Origin: Bradyrhizobium liaoningense
GTDB taxonomy: Bacteria; Pseudomonadota; Alphaproteobacteria; Rhizobiales; Xanthobacteraceae
DNA length: 64,000 nucleotides
Assembly (NCBI RefSeq): GCF_018130825.1
Contig: NZ_JAFCJS010000001.1
Location: 558,001-622,000, forward strand
Reading direction: 5' to 3'
The number at the start of each line of letters is the position of its first letter. Within the stretch, counting starts at the first letter, position 1. A program made the position numbers and the translations under genes. Below, in pieces: positions 52,794 through 61,543 of the stretch. Under the pieces are notes generated by a model. It was given only the letters and a program-made list of their open reading frames with translations. It had not been told where the DNA came from and ran no database searches.

Positions 52794-53942
52794 TCACTGA
52801 ACGCCGTAATGCGCGAACACATCGGCGATGCCGGCGTTGACCGCTTTCGCCGCTGCGATGTCGCGCTCGGCGGCCTCGTTGTCGCCCTTCTTCCGCTTCG
52901 CAAGCCCGCGGCCGTAAAGTGAGCTGTCGAACTGCGGCCTTGCGTTCAGCGCTGCGTCATAGTCGGCAATCGCCGCGTCGAGATTGCCGAGCTTGAGATA
53001 AGTGAGGGCGCGGCTGTCGAGCGTATCAGGGTCGTTGGGCGCCATCCGCAGCGACTGCTCGCAATCGGCCAGCGCCTCCTGCAATCGACCAAGGATCGCG
53101 CGCGTCATGCAGCGCGAATTGAACACGCCGGAATAGATCGGATTGGCCTTGATCGCGCGGTCGTAATCTTCCAGCGCCAGCGCGTAATCATGCGTCTCGA
53201 AATACATGCTCGCGCGCGCGTAGGCGTCGAGGTCGTTGTTGGGAGAGAGTTGAAGCGACCTGTCGAAATCGGCCAGCGCGCGGGCACGGTCGCCGCGGTC
53301 ACGATAGACGCGTGCACGGTTGCCGTAGGCCGGGCCGTAATTCGGGTCGAGCTTGATCGACATGTCGAGATCGGCGAGCGCCTGATCGGCCTTGTCGTGC
53401 TCGCGATAGGTCGAGCCGCGGTTGTAATAAGCCAGCGCGAATTTCGGATCGAGCTTGATGGCCCGATCGTAATCGGCGATCGCATGCGCGTAATCGTCCT
53501 TGCCGGAGTATGAATTGCCGCGGTTGTTGTAGTATTGCGCGTCATTGGGCTCGAGCCGGATCGCGCTCGTATAGTCTGCGATGGCATGGTCGCGATCGCC
53601 GAGATCGTCATAGACAATGCCGCGATTATACCAGGCGATGGCGTCCTTCGGATCGAGGTCGATGGCGCGGTTGAGGTCGGCCACAGCGCGCTCCCTGTCC
53701 CCCTTGCGCCGGAAGATTTCGCCGCGGTTGGCAAGCGCCCGCGCATGGGATGGGTTGGTTCGCAGCACCGCCGAGCAGCCGGCGAGGCGCTGCTCGTCGC
53801 TGACCTCGTCGGTGGCAAAGCACCATTGCCGCGCCTGCGTGGGTGACGGGGATTGGGCAGCGGCGGGAAGCGCGAGCAGGATCAATGCTGTGCCAATCGC
53901 GTACAGCCCGCTCCGGATACCAGCCTTGTGATTGTATTTCAT
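52794..53942 (-). CDS. Exported TPR protein
   Basis: 382 residues. A signal peptide (about 1-29, ending PAAAQ) is followed by a Cys-containing lead (QWCFATDE...LAGCSAVL) and about nine tandem TPR units from residue 65 on, with repeated YNRG and AIADYDRAI blocks such as AIAWYNRGIVYDDLGDRDHA. Periplasmic scaffold; partners unknown. The two early Cys plus the late RCMTRA/ADCEQSL Cys may form disulfides. Confidence 0.88.
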   Translation of the reverse strand: MKYNHKAGIRSGLYAIGTALILLALPAAAQSPSPTQARQWCFATDEVSDEQRLAGCSAVLRTNPSHARALANRGEIFRRKGDRERAVADLNRAIDLDPKDAIAWYNRGIVYDDLGDRDHAIADYTSAIRLEPNDAQYYNNRGNSYSGKDDYAHAIADYDRAIKLDPKFALAYYNRGSTYREHDKADQALADLDMSIKLDPNYGPAYGNRARVYRDRGDRARALADFDRSLQLSPNNDLDAYARASMYFETHDYALALEDYDRAIKANPIYSGVFNSRCMTRAILGRLQEALADCEQSLRMAPNDPDTLDSRALTYLKLGNLDAAIADYDAALNARPQFDSSLYGRGLAKRKKGDNEAAERDIAAAKAVNAGIADVFAHYGVQ

Positions 53943-54066
53943 CGATCACCGCGTAGAAACCATTGAGCCTCTAGCGCGTTTGTGATCAACGGACGCCAAT
54001 TGGTTCGAACCGAACGCGACTCGGCTCAGACCAAGGGAGACGGGACCAACCAGACAGTTTTCAGCC

Positions 54067-55014
54067 TTGTCCGATACCCCTTACCCGATTGATCTCGACA
54101 GCATTCGCGGCGCGTTTCCGCCGGGAATTGAAGCGCCGACGCTGCTGGTCGACTTTGCCACCTGGCTCAAGGGGCGTCCCTGGGGCAGCGTCGGCTGCTT
54201 CTCCCTGCAGGGCCAGTTCTCCGATTCCGCGCCGATCGTCGACGGCAGTCCGTTGCGCGACAGGTTCTCGCTTTTCATGCGCTTGCCCGACGGCTCGGCC
54301 GTCGGCGGCTGGTATGGCGCCGGTCTCGACCGCGACAACCCGCCGATCGTCGGACTGGGATCGGAGGGCGATTACGAGCTGCTCGCACCGAGCCTCGACG
54401 GGCTGCTCGCAAAATTGACGTCGCAGCAATTCGACAAGGCCTGGAGCGATCTCAAGCCGCACGAAGAGGTCGAGTGCCAGACGGTCGAGCTCGCGCAATG
54501 GCTGGCCGAACGGCCGATCGGCGAGACGGTTGCGCTGGACGACGGCGCATCGGAGCTGCCCGACTTCCGGGGCTTCGTGGAGAAATGGAGCCGGGATCGC
54601 GAGGACTATTGGGCCAACCACCGGCTGATGGCCGAGCTCGGCTGGCGGCTTGCCGCCCATCTGCCCAAGGGCAAGAATCCCTGGGACAAGACGCGTTTCG
54701 AGATCGCGATCGTCGGTAGCCAATACCAGGCTCGCGTGCTGACGCGCGGACCGCAGCCGTTCGAGGAAGCCGCCTCGATCGAATCCCTGTTGCGCGATCT
54801 GCGCGAGGAGATGCGCCGCGCGCAGCCCGAGCTTGGCCTGTGGTACGTGATGAATTTCGGACTCTATGCCGATGGCCGCGTCATGCCGAGCTTCGAGTAC
54901 GATTTGCGCCCGACCATCGACGGCGAACCGGCGAAGCTGTCGGAGGCCAAGGCCGATCTCACCCGCGCACCAAGGCCGGAGCGCTGGGTGCCGAAATGGC
55001 TGGCGGCATCCTGA
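54067..55014 (+). CDS. Hypothetical protein, SMI1/KNR4-like features
   Basis: 315 residues from a TTG at 54067. The N-terminal half (about 25-130) has the rhythm of an SMI1/KNR4-type domain: FSLFMRLPDGSAVGGWYG, NPPIVGLGSEGDYELLAPSLDGLLAKL. The C-terminal half (FEIAIVGSQYQARVL ... LWYVMNFGLYADGRVMPSFEYDLRP) looks like a second alpha/beta domain ending in RPERWVPKWL. SMI1-type proteins often act as immunity proteins, but there is no toxin gene nearby, so a housekeeping role is equally possible. Confidence 0.55.
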   Translation: MSDTPYPIDLDSIRGAFPPGIEAPTLLVDFATWLKGRPWGSVGCFSLQGQFSDSAPIVDGSPLRDRFSLFMRLPDGSAVGGWYGAGLDRDNPPIVGLGSEGDYELLAPSLDGLLAKLTSQQFDKAWSDLKPHEEVECQTVELAQWLAERPIGETVALDDGASELPDFRGFVEKWSRDREDYWANHRLMAELGWRLAAHLPKGKNPWDKTRFEIAIVGSQYQARVLTRGPQPFEEAASIESLLRDLREEMRRAQPELGLWYVMNFGLYADGRVMPSFEYDLRPTIDGEPAKLSEAKADLTRAPRPERWVPKWLAAS

Positions 55015-55111
55015 AGCCTGGAATCCCCCGATGCTGCCGCCCGGCCGGCGCGCCGAAATCTTCGGCTGTCGTGCCATCTTGACCTCTCGGGCACGGCACC
55101 TTCGATCCCCC

Positions 55112-55142
55112 TTGACTTAGAGTGCGCTCGAAGGGGTATCTG
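55112..55142 (+). promoter_or_regulatory. MerR-type promoter/operator
   Basis: TTGACT (55112-55117), 19-base spacer, TATCTG (55137-55142). The over-long spacer contains the dyad CTTAGAG-TGCG-CTCGAAG (55116-55133), the classic layout for activation by a MerR-family protein that untwists the DNA. It serves the MerR gene 30 bases downstream. Confidence 0.75.
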
Positions 55143-55171
55143 TACGTGCGTCAGTACGAGAACGGGCACAC

Positions 55172-55603
55172 ATGAAGATCGGCGACCTCGCAAAACGAAC
55201 CGGCTTGTCGACGCACACGTTGCGTTATTACGAGCGCATCGGGCTGCTGCCATACGCAGACCGGGATCGTTCCGGCCAGCGTGACTTTGACGCATCGATC
55301 CTCACATGGATCACATTCATCGGTCGGCTCAAGACCACGGGAATGCCGATCCGGGACATGCTGCGTTATGCGGCGCTTCGTGATGAAGGCGAAGCCACCG
55401 GGCCAGCCCGGCGGCAGATGCTGGAAATCCACCGGGAACAGGTTCGCACGCAGATTGCCGAACTCCAGGAATGCCTGCTCGTCCTTGATACCAAGATCGC
55501 CGGCTATGCCGGCGACGAACAGAGGACGAAGGAAAATGACGCACGCCCAAACACAAGCCGAAAGCCGCTTCGATCGCGGCCAGCGGGCCCTGTCACGCAT
55601 TGA
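55172..55603 (+). CDS. MerR-family transcriptional regulator
   Basis: 143 residues. The winged helix-turn-helix begins MKIGDLAKRTGLSTHTLRYYERIGLL, with LRYYE typical of the family. A dimerisation coiled coil (about 75-115, RRQMLEIHREQVRTQIAELQECL) has a single Cys and no metal-site cluster, so it senses an organic compound or redox state rather than a metal. It likely activates its own promoter (19-base spacer) and the overlapping CMD gene. Confidence 0.9.
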   Translation: MKIGDLAKRTGLSTHTLRYYERIGLLPYADRDRSGQRDFDASILTWITFIGRLKTTGMPIRDMLRYAALRDEGEATGPARRQMLEIHREQVRTQIAELQECLLVLDTKIAGYAGDEQRTKENDARPNTSRKPLRSRPAGPVTH

Positions 55604-55934
55604 CGGCAGAGCCGGCGAAAAGGTCGTCGCCTCTCTCGCCGACATCGCTCCGGATTTCGCACGCTACGTGATCGAGTTTCCCTTCGGCGACATTTACAGC
55701 CGACCGGACCTCGGCCTGCGCGATCGAGAGATCGCGACGATCGCCGCGCTGACGGCGCTCGGAAATGCCGCGCCTCAGCTCAAAGTGCATATCGATGCGG
55801 GTCTGAACGTCGGGCTGTCTCGCGGCGAGATCGTGGAGATCATCATGCAGATGGCCGTCTATGCGGGCTTCCCGGCGGCGGTGAACGGGCTGTTCGCAGC
55901 CAAGGAGGTGTTTTCCGCGCGAGAAGCGAGATGA
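55536..55934 (+). CDS. Carboxymuconolactone decarboxylase family protein
   Basis: 132 residues from ATG 55536 with AAGGA upstream, lying within the last 68 bases of the MerR gene in another frame. Family features: FARYVIEFPFGDIYSRPDLGL, RDREIATIAALTALGNAAPQL, KVHIDAGLNVGLSRGEIVE, and QMAVYAGFPAAVNGLFAAKE. The Cys of AhpD-like thiol members is absent, pointing to the decarboxylase-like branch. Regulated together with MerR. Confidence 0.85.
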   Translation: MTHAQTQAESRFDRGQRALSRIDGRAGEKVVASLADIAPDFARYVIEFPFGDIYSRPDLGLRDREIATIAALTALGNAAPQLKVHIDAGLNVGLSRGEIVEIIMQMAVYAGFPAAVNGLFAAKEVFSAREAR

Positions 55935-56238
55935 CGAAGCGCGCCGATCTCGCCCGCGCATCCAGGCCGGAGCGCTGGGTGCCGAAATAGTGGGCGTGAT
56001 TGCCTCCACAGCGTCATTGCGGGTGCAGCGAATGCAAATCCATCCCCCGTCATCCTGAGGTGCGAGGCTTGCGATGCGAAAGCATCGTAAGCTGAGCCTC
56101 GAAGGATGAGCGGCCGCGATGCAGCCGGGGGCCGTCGTCCTTCGAGGCTCGCTCTACGGCGCGGTTGCGCCGCAGAGCGAGCGCATCAGGATGACGGTGA
56201 TGGAGCTATCGTCGCTACGCTCGCAATGACGGAGTGCT
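55935..56238. other. Repeat-filled spacer between CMD gene and rimO
   Basis: 304 bases with no gene. It carries a near-copy of the 3' end of the 54067 gene: CGCGCCGATCTCGCCCGCGC through CGCTGGGTGCCGAAAT at about 55939-55989 resembles 54949-54999. A composite palindrome follows (56048-56196), then half of the CGTCATTGCGAGCG repeat at 56209-56233. Confidence 0.6.
56048..56196. repeat. Composite palindromic repeat (CGTCATCCTGA type)
   Basis: Ends CGTCATCCTGA (56048-56058) and TCAGGATGACG (56186-56196) are exact inverted copies. Inside, GAGCCTCGAAGGATGA and its partner CGTCCTTCGAGGCTC and a GATGCGAAAGCATC hairpin give a branched fold. Confidence 0.75.
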
Positions 56239-57564
56239 TCAGAACCCCGCGACGCTGCCGTGCAGGTCGTACTGGTCGGCGCGCTCGATCTTGGCGGTGA
56301 CGATCTCGCCGACGCGCAACGGGCGGCGGCTCGTGAGGTACACCGCACCGTCGATCTCCGGCGCATCGGCCTTGGAGCGGCCTTTCGCAACGGTCGGGCC
56401 GACCTCGTCGATGATGATCTGCTGGCGCGTGCCGACCTTGCGCTTGAGCCGGCGCGCCGAGATCTTCTGTTGGCGCGCCATCAGCGCGTTGTAGCGCTCC
56501 TGCTTGACCTCTTCCGGCACGGGATTCTCGATCGCGTTCGACGTCGCGCCCGCAACCGGCTCGTATTTGAAGCAGCCGAGACGATCGATCTCGGCCTCAT
56601 CGAGCCAGTCGAGCAGATAGGCGAAATCGGCATCGGTCTCGCCGGGGAAGCCGACGATGAAGGTGGAGCGCAAGGCAAGATCGGGACATTCCTCGCGCCA
56701 GCGCTTGATCCGCGCCAGCGTCTTGTCCTGCGCCGCCGGACGCTTCATCGCCTTCAGCACCTCGGGGCTCGCATGCTGGAACGGGATGTCGAGATAGGGC
56801 AGCACCTTGCCCTCATTCATCAGCGCGATGACTTCGTCGACATGCGGGTAGGGGTAGACATATTGCAGCCGGACCCAGGCCCCGAGCTCGCCGAGCTCGC
56901 GCGCGAGGTCGAGGAATTTGGCGCGGACCTGGCGGTCCTTCCACGGGCTCTCGGCATATTTCAGATCGACGCCGTAAGCCGAGGTGTCCTGCGAGATCAC
57001 CAAGAGCTCCTTGACGCCGGCGCCGACCAGGCGCTCGGCCTCGCGCAGCACGTCATTGGCCGGGCGCGAGACGAGGTCGCCGCGCAGCTTCGGGATGATG
57101 CAGAAGGTGCAGCGGTTGTTGCAGCCCTCGGAGATCTTCAAATAGGCGTAGTGGCGCGGCGTCAGCTTGATGCCCTGCGGCGGCACCAGGTCGAGATGCG
57201 GATTGTGCGCCGGCGGCAGCGCGCGGTGCACGGCGTCGAGCACGCTCTCATATTGCTGCGGGCCGGTGATGGAGAGCACGCCCGGATAGGCCTGCTCGAT
57301 CTGCTCGGGTTCCGCGCCCATGCAGCCTGTTACGATCACCTTGCCGTTCTCGGCCATGGCCTCGCCGATCGCCGACAGCGATTCCTGCTTGGCGCTGTCG
57401 AGGAAGCCGCAGGTGTTAACGATGACGATGTCGGCCCCGTCATGCTTGCGGGCGAGCTCGTACCCTTCCGCGCGCAGGCGCGTGATGATGCGCTCGGAAT
57501 CCACCAATGCCTTGGGACACCCGAGCGACACGAAGCTGACCTTGGGCGCAGCCGTCTGATCCAT
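56239..57564 (-). CDS. rimO: Ribosomal protein S12 methylthiotransferase RimO
   Basis: 441 residues from ATG 57564. The N-terminal MTTase domain has [22 protein letters not shown] and [10 protein letters not shown] (three Fe-S Cys). The radical-SAM cluster motif is [18 protein letters not shown]. The C-terminal TRAM domain follows (about 370-441). It adds a methylthio group to the conserved Asp of ribosomal protein S12. The S12-type active site pattern ([15 protein letters not shown]) distinguishes it from MiaB. Confidence 0.95.
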   Translation of the reverse strand: MDQTAAPKVSFVSLGCPKALVDSERIITRLRAEGYELARKHDGADIVIVNTCGFLDSAKQESLSAIGEAMAENGKVIVTGCMGAEPEQIEQAYPGVLSITGPQQYESVLDAVHRALPPAHNPHLDLVPPQGIKLTPRHYAYLKISEGCNNRCTFCIIPKLRGDLVSRPANDVLREAERLVGAGVKELLVISQDTSAYGVDLKYAESPWKDRQVRAKFLDLARELGELGAWVRLQYVYPYPHVDEVIALMNEGKVLPYLDIPFQHASPEVLKAMKRPAAQDKTLARIKRWREECPDLALRSTFIVGFPGETDADFAYLLDWLDEAEIDRLGCFKYEPVAGATSNAIENPVPEEVKQERYNALMARQQKISARRLKRKVGTRQQIIIDEVGPTVAKGRSKADAPEIDGAVYLTSRRPLRVGEIVTAKIERADQYDLHGSVAGF

Positions 57565-57674
57565 ATCTGATCTGCCTGATTGACCGGCCTGAGCTAGTCC
57601 CAATTGCCCATAATTACAACCCTTTGCATCGCCCCCCGGCGTGCTATGGATGAATCACCTGCCGTGAGTGAGCC

Positions 57675-58265
57675 ATGAGCGCCGAACAGTCGCCCAAAAT
57701 CGTGATTGTCGACGAGAGCCCGATCCGGGCTGCGATCCTCGAGGAGGGGTTGCGGGAGGCCGGATTCACCCAGGTCGTCCATATCCGCGAGATGCAGAGC
57801 CTGCTCGCCCGTATTTATGCGGTGGACCCCGACATCATCCTGATCGATCTGGAAAACCCCAGCCGCGACGTGCTGGAGGCGATGTTCCAGGTCAGCCGCG
57901 CCGTGAAGCGGCCGATCGCGATGTTCGTCGACCAGAGCGATTCAGCCTCGATCCAGGCCTCGGTCGAGGCGGGGGTATCGGCCTACATCGTCGACGGGCT
58001 GAAGAAGGAGCGTATCAAGCCGATCCTCGACCTTTGCGTGTCCCGTTTCAACGCCTTCGCGAAACTCCAGGAGGAGCTCGAGCGCACCAAGTCGCAGCTC
58101 GAGGACCGCAAGATCATCGAGCGCGCCAAGGGCATCCTGATGAAGGTGAAGGGCCTCACCGAGGACGAGGCCTATGTGCTGCTGCGCTCGACTGCGATGC
58201 GCGAGAAGAAGAAAATCGGCGAGATCGCCCAGTCGATCATCACCGCATCGGAGATGTTGAAATGA
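57675..58265 (+). CDS. nasT: ANTAR-domain antiterminator NasT
   Basis: 196 residues. A receiver-like domain (about 8-125, KIVIVDESPIRAAILEEGL) is followed by a coiled-coil linker. The C-terminal ANTAR RNA-binding domain (about 135-196) has LEDRKIIERAKGILMKVKGLTEDEAYVLLR. NasT binds leader RNA hexaloop hairpins and prevents termination; NasS holds it inactive without nitrate. The stop overlaps nasS by 4 bases. A possible target hairpin is at 59638-59651 ahead of nirA. Confidence 0.92.
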   Translation: MSAEQSPKIVIVDESPIRAAILEEGLREAGFTQVVHIREMQSLLARIYAVDPDIILIDLENPSRDVLEAMFQVSRAVKRPIAMFVDQSDSASIQASVEAGVSAYIVDGLKKERIKPILDLCVSRFNAFAKLQEELERTKSQLEDRKIIERAKGILMKVKGLTEDEAYVLLRSTAMREKKKIGEIAQSIITASEMLK

Positions 58266-59425
58266 CTGCACCGCTCCGCATCGGGTTTATCCCGCTGGTC
58301 GATGCCGCAGCCCTGATCGTTGCCGTCGACAAGGGCTTTACTGCCGCCGAGGGGCTCGACGTCGAACTGGTGCGCGAGGTGTCCTGGTCCAACGTGCGCG
58401 ACAAGCTCAATATCGGCCTGTTCGATGCCGCGCATCTGCTGGCGCCCGTCGCGATCGCGTCCTCGCTCGGGCTCGGCCACGTCAAGGTGCCGATCGCCGC
58501 GCCCTTCAACCTCGGCATCAACGGCAATGCGATTACGGTGTCGCCGACGCTCCATGCGGCGCTGATGGAGGAAATCGACGGCGACCGCTTCGATCCGCTT
58601 GTCACCGCGAAGGCGCTGGCGAAGGTCGTTGCCAAGCGCCGCAAGACAGGTGCCGATCCGCTGACCTTCGGCATGACTTTCCCGTTCTCGACCCACAATT
58701 ATCAGCTGCGGTTCTGGATGGCGGCGGCCGGCGTCGATCCCGACGAGGACGTGCGTCTCGTCGTGCTGCCGCCGCCCTATATGGTCGAGAGCCTCAAGAG
58801 CGGCCATGTTGACGCATTCTGCGTCGGTGCGCCCTGGAATTCGGTCGCGGTCGATCTCGGCATCGGGCACATTCTGCACTTTGTCTCCGATATCCTGGTG
58901 CGCGCGGCGGAGAAGGTACTGGCGGTCCGTCAGGTCTGGGCCGACAAGAATCCGGACGTTGTCGCAGCCCTGGTGCGTGCGGCCGTGAAGGGCGCCGAGT
59001 TCATCGAGCAGCCTGCGAACCTCACCGAGGCGGCGCAGATTCTGGCGCAGCCCGAGCGGATCGGCGTCGATGCCGAGGTCATCCAGCGGACCCTCACGGG
59101 ACGCCTGAAGATCTCGCCCGATGGCACGCTCCGCGAAAGCGGCCGCTATCTCCTCGTTGGGCGCGAAGGAGCAGGGCGCCCCGAGCCGGTGCAGGCCGCC
59201 TGGCTCTACGCCCAGATGGTGCGTTGGGGGCAGACGGCGCTGACGCCGGACGGCGTCAAGACCGCCATGGCCGTGTTCAGGCCGGATCTCTACGACGCAG
59301 CCGTCGGCCGCCAACCGCCCGCCGAGGCTCCCACAGCCTTCGGCGCGTTCGCTGGACCCGTCTTCGATCCCGACAACATCCGGGGGCACCTCGAGGCCTT
59401 CGAGGTCGGCCGCTGGAAGGCCTGA
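58262..59425 (+). CDS. nasS: Nitrate sensor NasS (NrtA-like binding protein)
   Basis: 387 residues from ATG 58262 (ATGA overlap with nasT). No signal peptide, as expected for a cytosolic nitrate sensor. NrtA/CmpA-type fold: IGFIPLVDAAALIVAVDKGF, LGINGNAITVS, GMTFPFSTHNYQLRFWMAAAG and DAFCVGAPWNSVAV line the nitrate pocket. It sequesters NasT in the absence of nitrate or nitrite. Confidence 0.92.
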   Translation: MTAPLRIGFIPLVDAAALIVAVDKGFTAAEGLDVELVREVSWSNVRDKLNIGLFDAAHLLAPVAIASSLGLGHVKVPIAAPFNLGINGNAITVSPTLHAALMEEIDGDRFDPLVTAKALAKVVAKRRKTGADPLTFGMTFPFSTHNYQLRFWMAAAGVDPDEDVRLVVLPPPYMVESLKSGHVDAFCVGAPWNSVAVDLGIGHILHFVSDILVRAAEKVLAVRQVWADKNPDVVAALVRAAVKGAEFIEQPANLTEAAQILAQPERIGVDAEVIQRTLTGRLKISPDGTLRESGRYLLVGREGAGRPEPVQAAWLYAQMVRWGQTALTPDGVKTAMAVFRPDLYDAAVGRQPPAEAPTAFGAFAGPVFDPDNIRGHLEAFEVGRWKA

Positions 59426-59572
59426 TTCGTCCCCTGCATCGTTTTTGAGCAATGGGCGGCAGCGGCTAAATTTTGGGCCGAGTGCTCGAATTTCGAGTGA
59501 GCTCCGGGATCGGCATTTTCCGGGGCCGCCTTTATTCCATTGAAAGATCAAGAGTTTCTCTTTCAGGAAAGC

Positions 59573-59588
59573 TGGCACGCAACTTGTA
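59573..59588 (+). promoter_or_regulatory. Sigma-54 (-24/-12) promoter of nirA
   Basis: TGGCACGCAACTTGTA matches the RpoN consensus TGGCAC-N5-TTGC with one deviation (T for the -12 C) and the correct 10-base GG-to-GT spacing. It fits NtrC-dependent nitrogen control. Confidence 0.75.
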
Positions 59589-59637
59589 TGTTGCACTGCG
59601 GCCAGCTTGTCATTGGTGCCTGCTGAGCCAAGTCCCG

Positions 59638-59651
59638 CAGCAACGAAGCTG
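59638..59651 (+). promoter_or_regulatory. Candidate NasT-binding hexaloop hairpin
   Basis: CAGC-AACGAA-GCTG: a 4-bp stem closing a six-base loop with A at position 1 and G at position 4, the features recognised by ANTAR proteins. Only one such loop was found, and ANTAR targets usually have two. Confidence 0.4.
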
Positions 59652-59761
59652 ATTGGACCGTCGGGTTGCGAAGCAGGCTCTAGAGCCAGCTGAGTTTCCC
59701 GCGGGTCGCGCAATTTTCCGTCGATACCACCGAGGTGGCCGCAGGAGCTTCGTTACCGACC

Positions 59762-61543
59762 ATGAAAATCGATACGGTCTCAGTCGACTTTACCGACGAG
59801 CAGAAACGCTATCTCGAAGGCTTCACGACCGGCTTGCAGATCAGCCGCGTCGGCCGCGGCCTTGGTGGCGGCGGCGGCAAGGCGAATGCCGAGCCGACCG
59901 GCCCAGATGCCGTGCACATCAAGGCGCAGGACAAGGTCATCGCGGCAGGCAAGAAGCTCGCCGACCAGGAGAAGTTCAAGCGCGACGAGCATCCCTTCGA
60001 TGCCTATCCGCGCCTTCGCCAGCAGGCGCTCGACAACACGCCGCCGAGCCCCGCGGACAATTTCCGCTGGCGCTATTACGGCATCTTCTACGTCGCGCCG
60101 ACGCAGGACTCCTACATGTGCCGCCTTCGTATTCCGAACGGCATCATGAAGCACTGGCAGCTGTCGGGTCTTGCCGATCTCGCCGACGAGCTCTGCGGTC
60201 CCTACAGCCACGTCACGACGCGCGCCAATCTGCAGCTGCGCGAGATTCCGCCGAAGCACGCGATCAGAATGATCGAGGGCATCCAGGATCTCGGCCTGTG
60301 CTCGCGCGGCTCCGGCGCCGACAACATCCGCAACGTGACGGGGACGCCGACCGCCGGCATCGATCCGCAGGAAATCATCGACACGCGGCCCTATGCGCGC
60401 GAGTGGCACTACCACATCCTCAACGACCGCTCGCTCTATGGCCTGCCGCGCAAGTTCAATGTCGCCTTCGACGGCGCCGGCAAGATTGCGGTGCTGGAAG
60501 AGACCAACGACATCGCCTTCACCGCCTATGAGGTGAAGGATGGTTTCGGCGTCGAGCCCGGAATCTGGTTCCGGCTCGGCCTCGGCGGCATCACCGGCCA
60601 CAAGGATTTTGCGAAATATTCCGGCATCATCGTCAAGCCGGAGCAGGCGACCGCCGTCGCAGATGCCATCGTGCGCGTCTTCATCGACCACGGCGACCGC
60701 ACCAACCGCAACAAGGCGCGGCTGAAATACGTGCTCGATGCCATGGGCCACGACGGCTTCCTCAAGCTGGTCGAGGAGCGGCTGAAGACGCCGTTCACGC
60801 GCGTGCCTGAAGAGGCGTTTGTCGCGCGGCCCGCCGCGGATCGCATGGCCCATATCGGCGTGCACAAGCAGAAGCAGGACGGTCTCAACTGGATCGGCGT
60901 GTCGCTGACGCTCGGCAAGCTCAGCTGCGATCAGATGCGCGGCCTCGCCAAAGTTTCGCGTGATCTCGGCGACGGCGAGATCCGCCTGACGGTCTGGCAG
61001 AACCTCTTGATCTCGGGCGTGCGCGACGAGAATGTCGAGCTCGCCATTGCCGCGATCAAGCAGATCGGGCTCGCGGTCGAAGCCTCGCACATTCGCGCCG
61101 GCCTCATCGCCTGCACCGGCAATGCCGGCTGCCGTTTCGCGGCGTCCAACACCAAGCGCAATGCCGCCGAGATCGGCGACTGGTGCGAGCCGCGCGTCGC
61201 CATGGACAAGCCGGTCAACATCCATCTGACCGGCTGCCACCATTCCTGCGCGCAGCACTACATCAGCGACATCGGCCTGATCGGGGCGCGCGTCCCCGTA
61301 AACGAGGAGGACACGGTCGAAGGCTATCACCTCTTCACTGGCGGCGGGTTCGGTCCCGACGCTGATGTCGGGCAGGAGGTTTATCACGACCTCAAGGCCG
61401 AGGACGCGCCGAAGACGGTCGAGGCGCTGCTCAAGGCCTACCTCGCCCATCGCGCCTCGCCCGATGAAACCTTCCTCTCCTTTGCGCGCCGCCACGACGG
61501 CGAAACGCTGCGCAAGCTTGCCGATGCACAGGTGTCCGCATGA
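59762..61543 (+). CDS. nirA: Assimilatory nitrite reductase, siroheme/4Fe-4S (NirA-type)
   Basis: 593 residues from ATG 59762 (an in-frame GTG lies at 59735). Two nitrite/sulfite reductase repeats: ferredoxin-like half-domains and siroheme-binding regions, with TRANLQLREIPP and LTVWQNLLISGV. The cluster/siroheme Cys motifs are CTGNAGCRFAAS and TGCHHSCAQHYISD. It reduces nitrite to ammonium. NasST next door and the sigma-54 promoter favour nitrite over sulfite. Overlaps the flavoprotein gene by 4 bases. Confidence 0.88.
   Translation: MKIDTVSVDFTDEQKRYLEGFTTGLQISRVGRGLGGGGGKANAEPTGPDAVHIKAQDKVIAAGKKLADQEKFKRDEHPFDAYPRLRQQALDNTPPSPADNFRWRYYGIFYVAPTQDSYMCRLRIPNGIMKHWQLSGLADLADELCGPYSHVTTRANLQLREIPPKHAIRMIEGIQDLGLCSRGSGADNIRNVTGTPTAGIDPQEIIDTRPYAREWHYHILNDRSLYGLPRKFNVAFDGAGKIAVLEETNDIAFTAYEVKDGFGVEPGIWFRLGLGGITGHKDFAKYSGIIVKPEQATAVADAIVRVFIDHGDRTNRNKARLKYVLDAMGHDGFLKLVEERLKTPFTRVPEEAFVARPAADRMAHIGVHKQKQDGLNWIGVSLTLGKLSCDQMRGLAKVSRDLGDGEIRLTVWQNLLISGVRDENVELAIAAIKQIGLAVEASHIRAGLIACTGNAGCRFAASNTKRNAAEIGDWCEPRVAMDKPVNIHLTGCHHSCAQHYISDIGLIGARVPVNEEDTVEGYHLFTGGGFGPDADVGQEVYHDLKAEDAPKTVEALLKAYLAHRASPDETFLSFARRHDGETLRKLADAQVSA

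Larger units (their letters stand above)
59426..59761. other. nasS-nirA regulatory region
   Basis: 336 bases without a gene. It contains the palindrome CTCGAA-T-TTCGAG (59485-59497), a sigma-54-type promoter (59573-59588) and a leader of about 160 bases with a hexaloop hairpin (59638-59651). No convincing U-tract terminator was seen in the leader. Confidence 0.6.
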
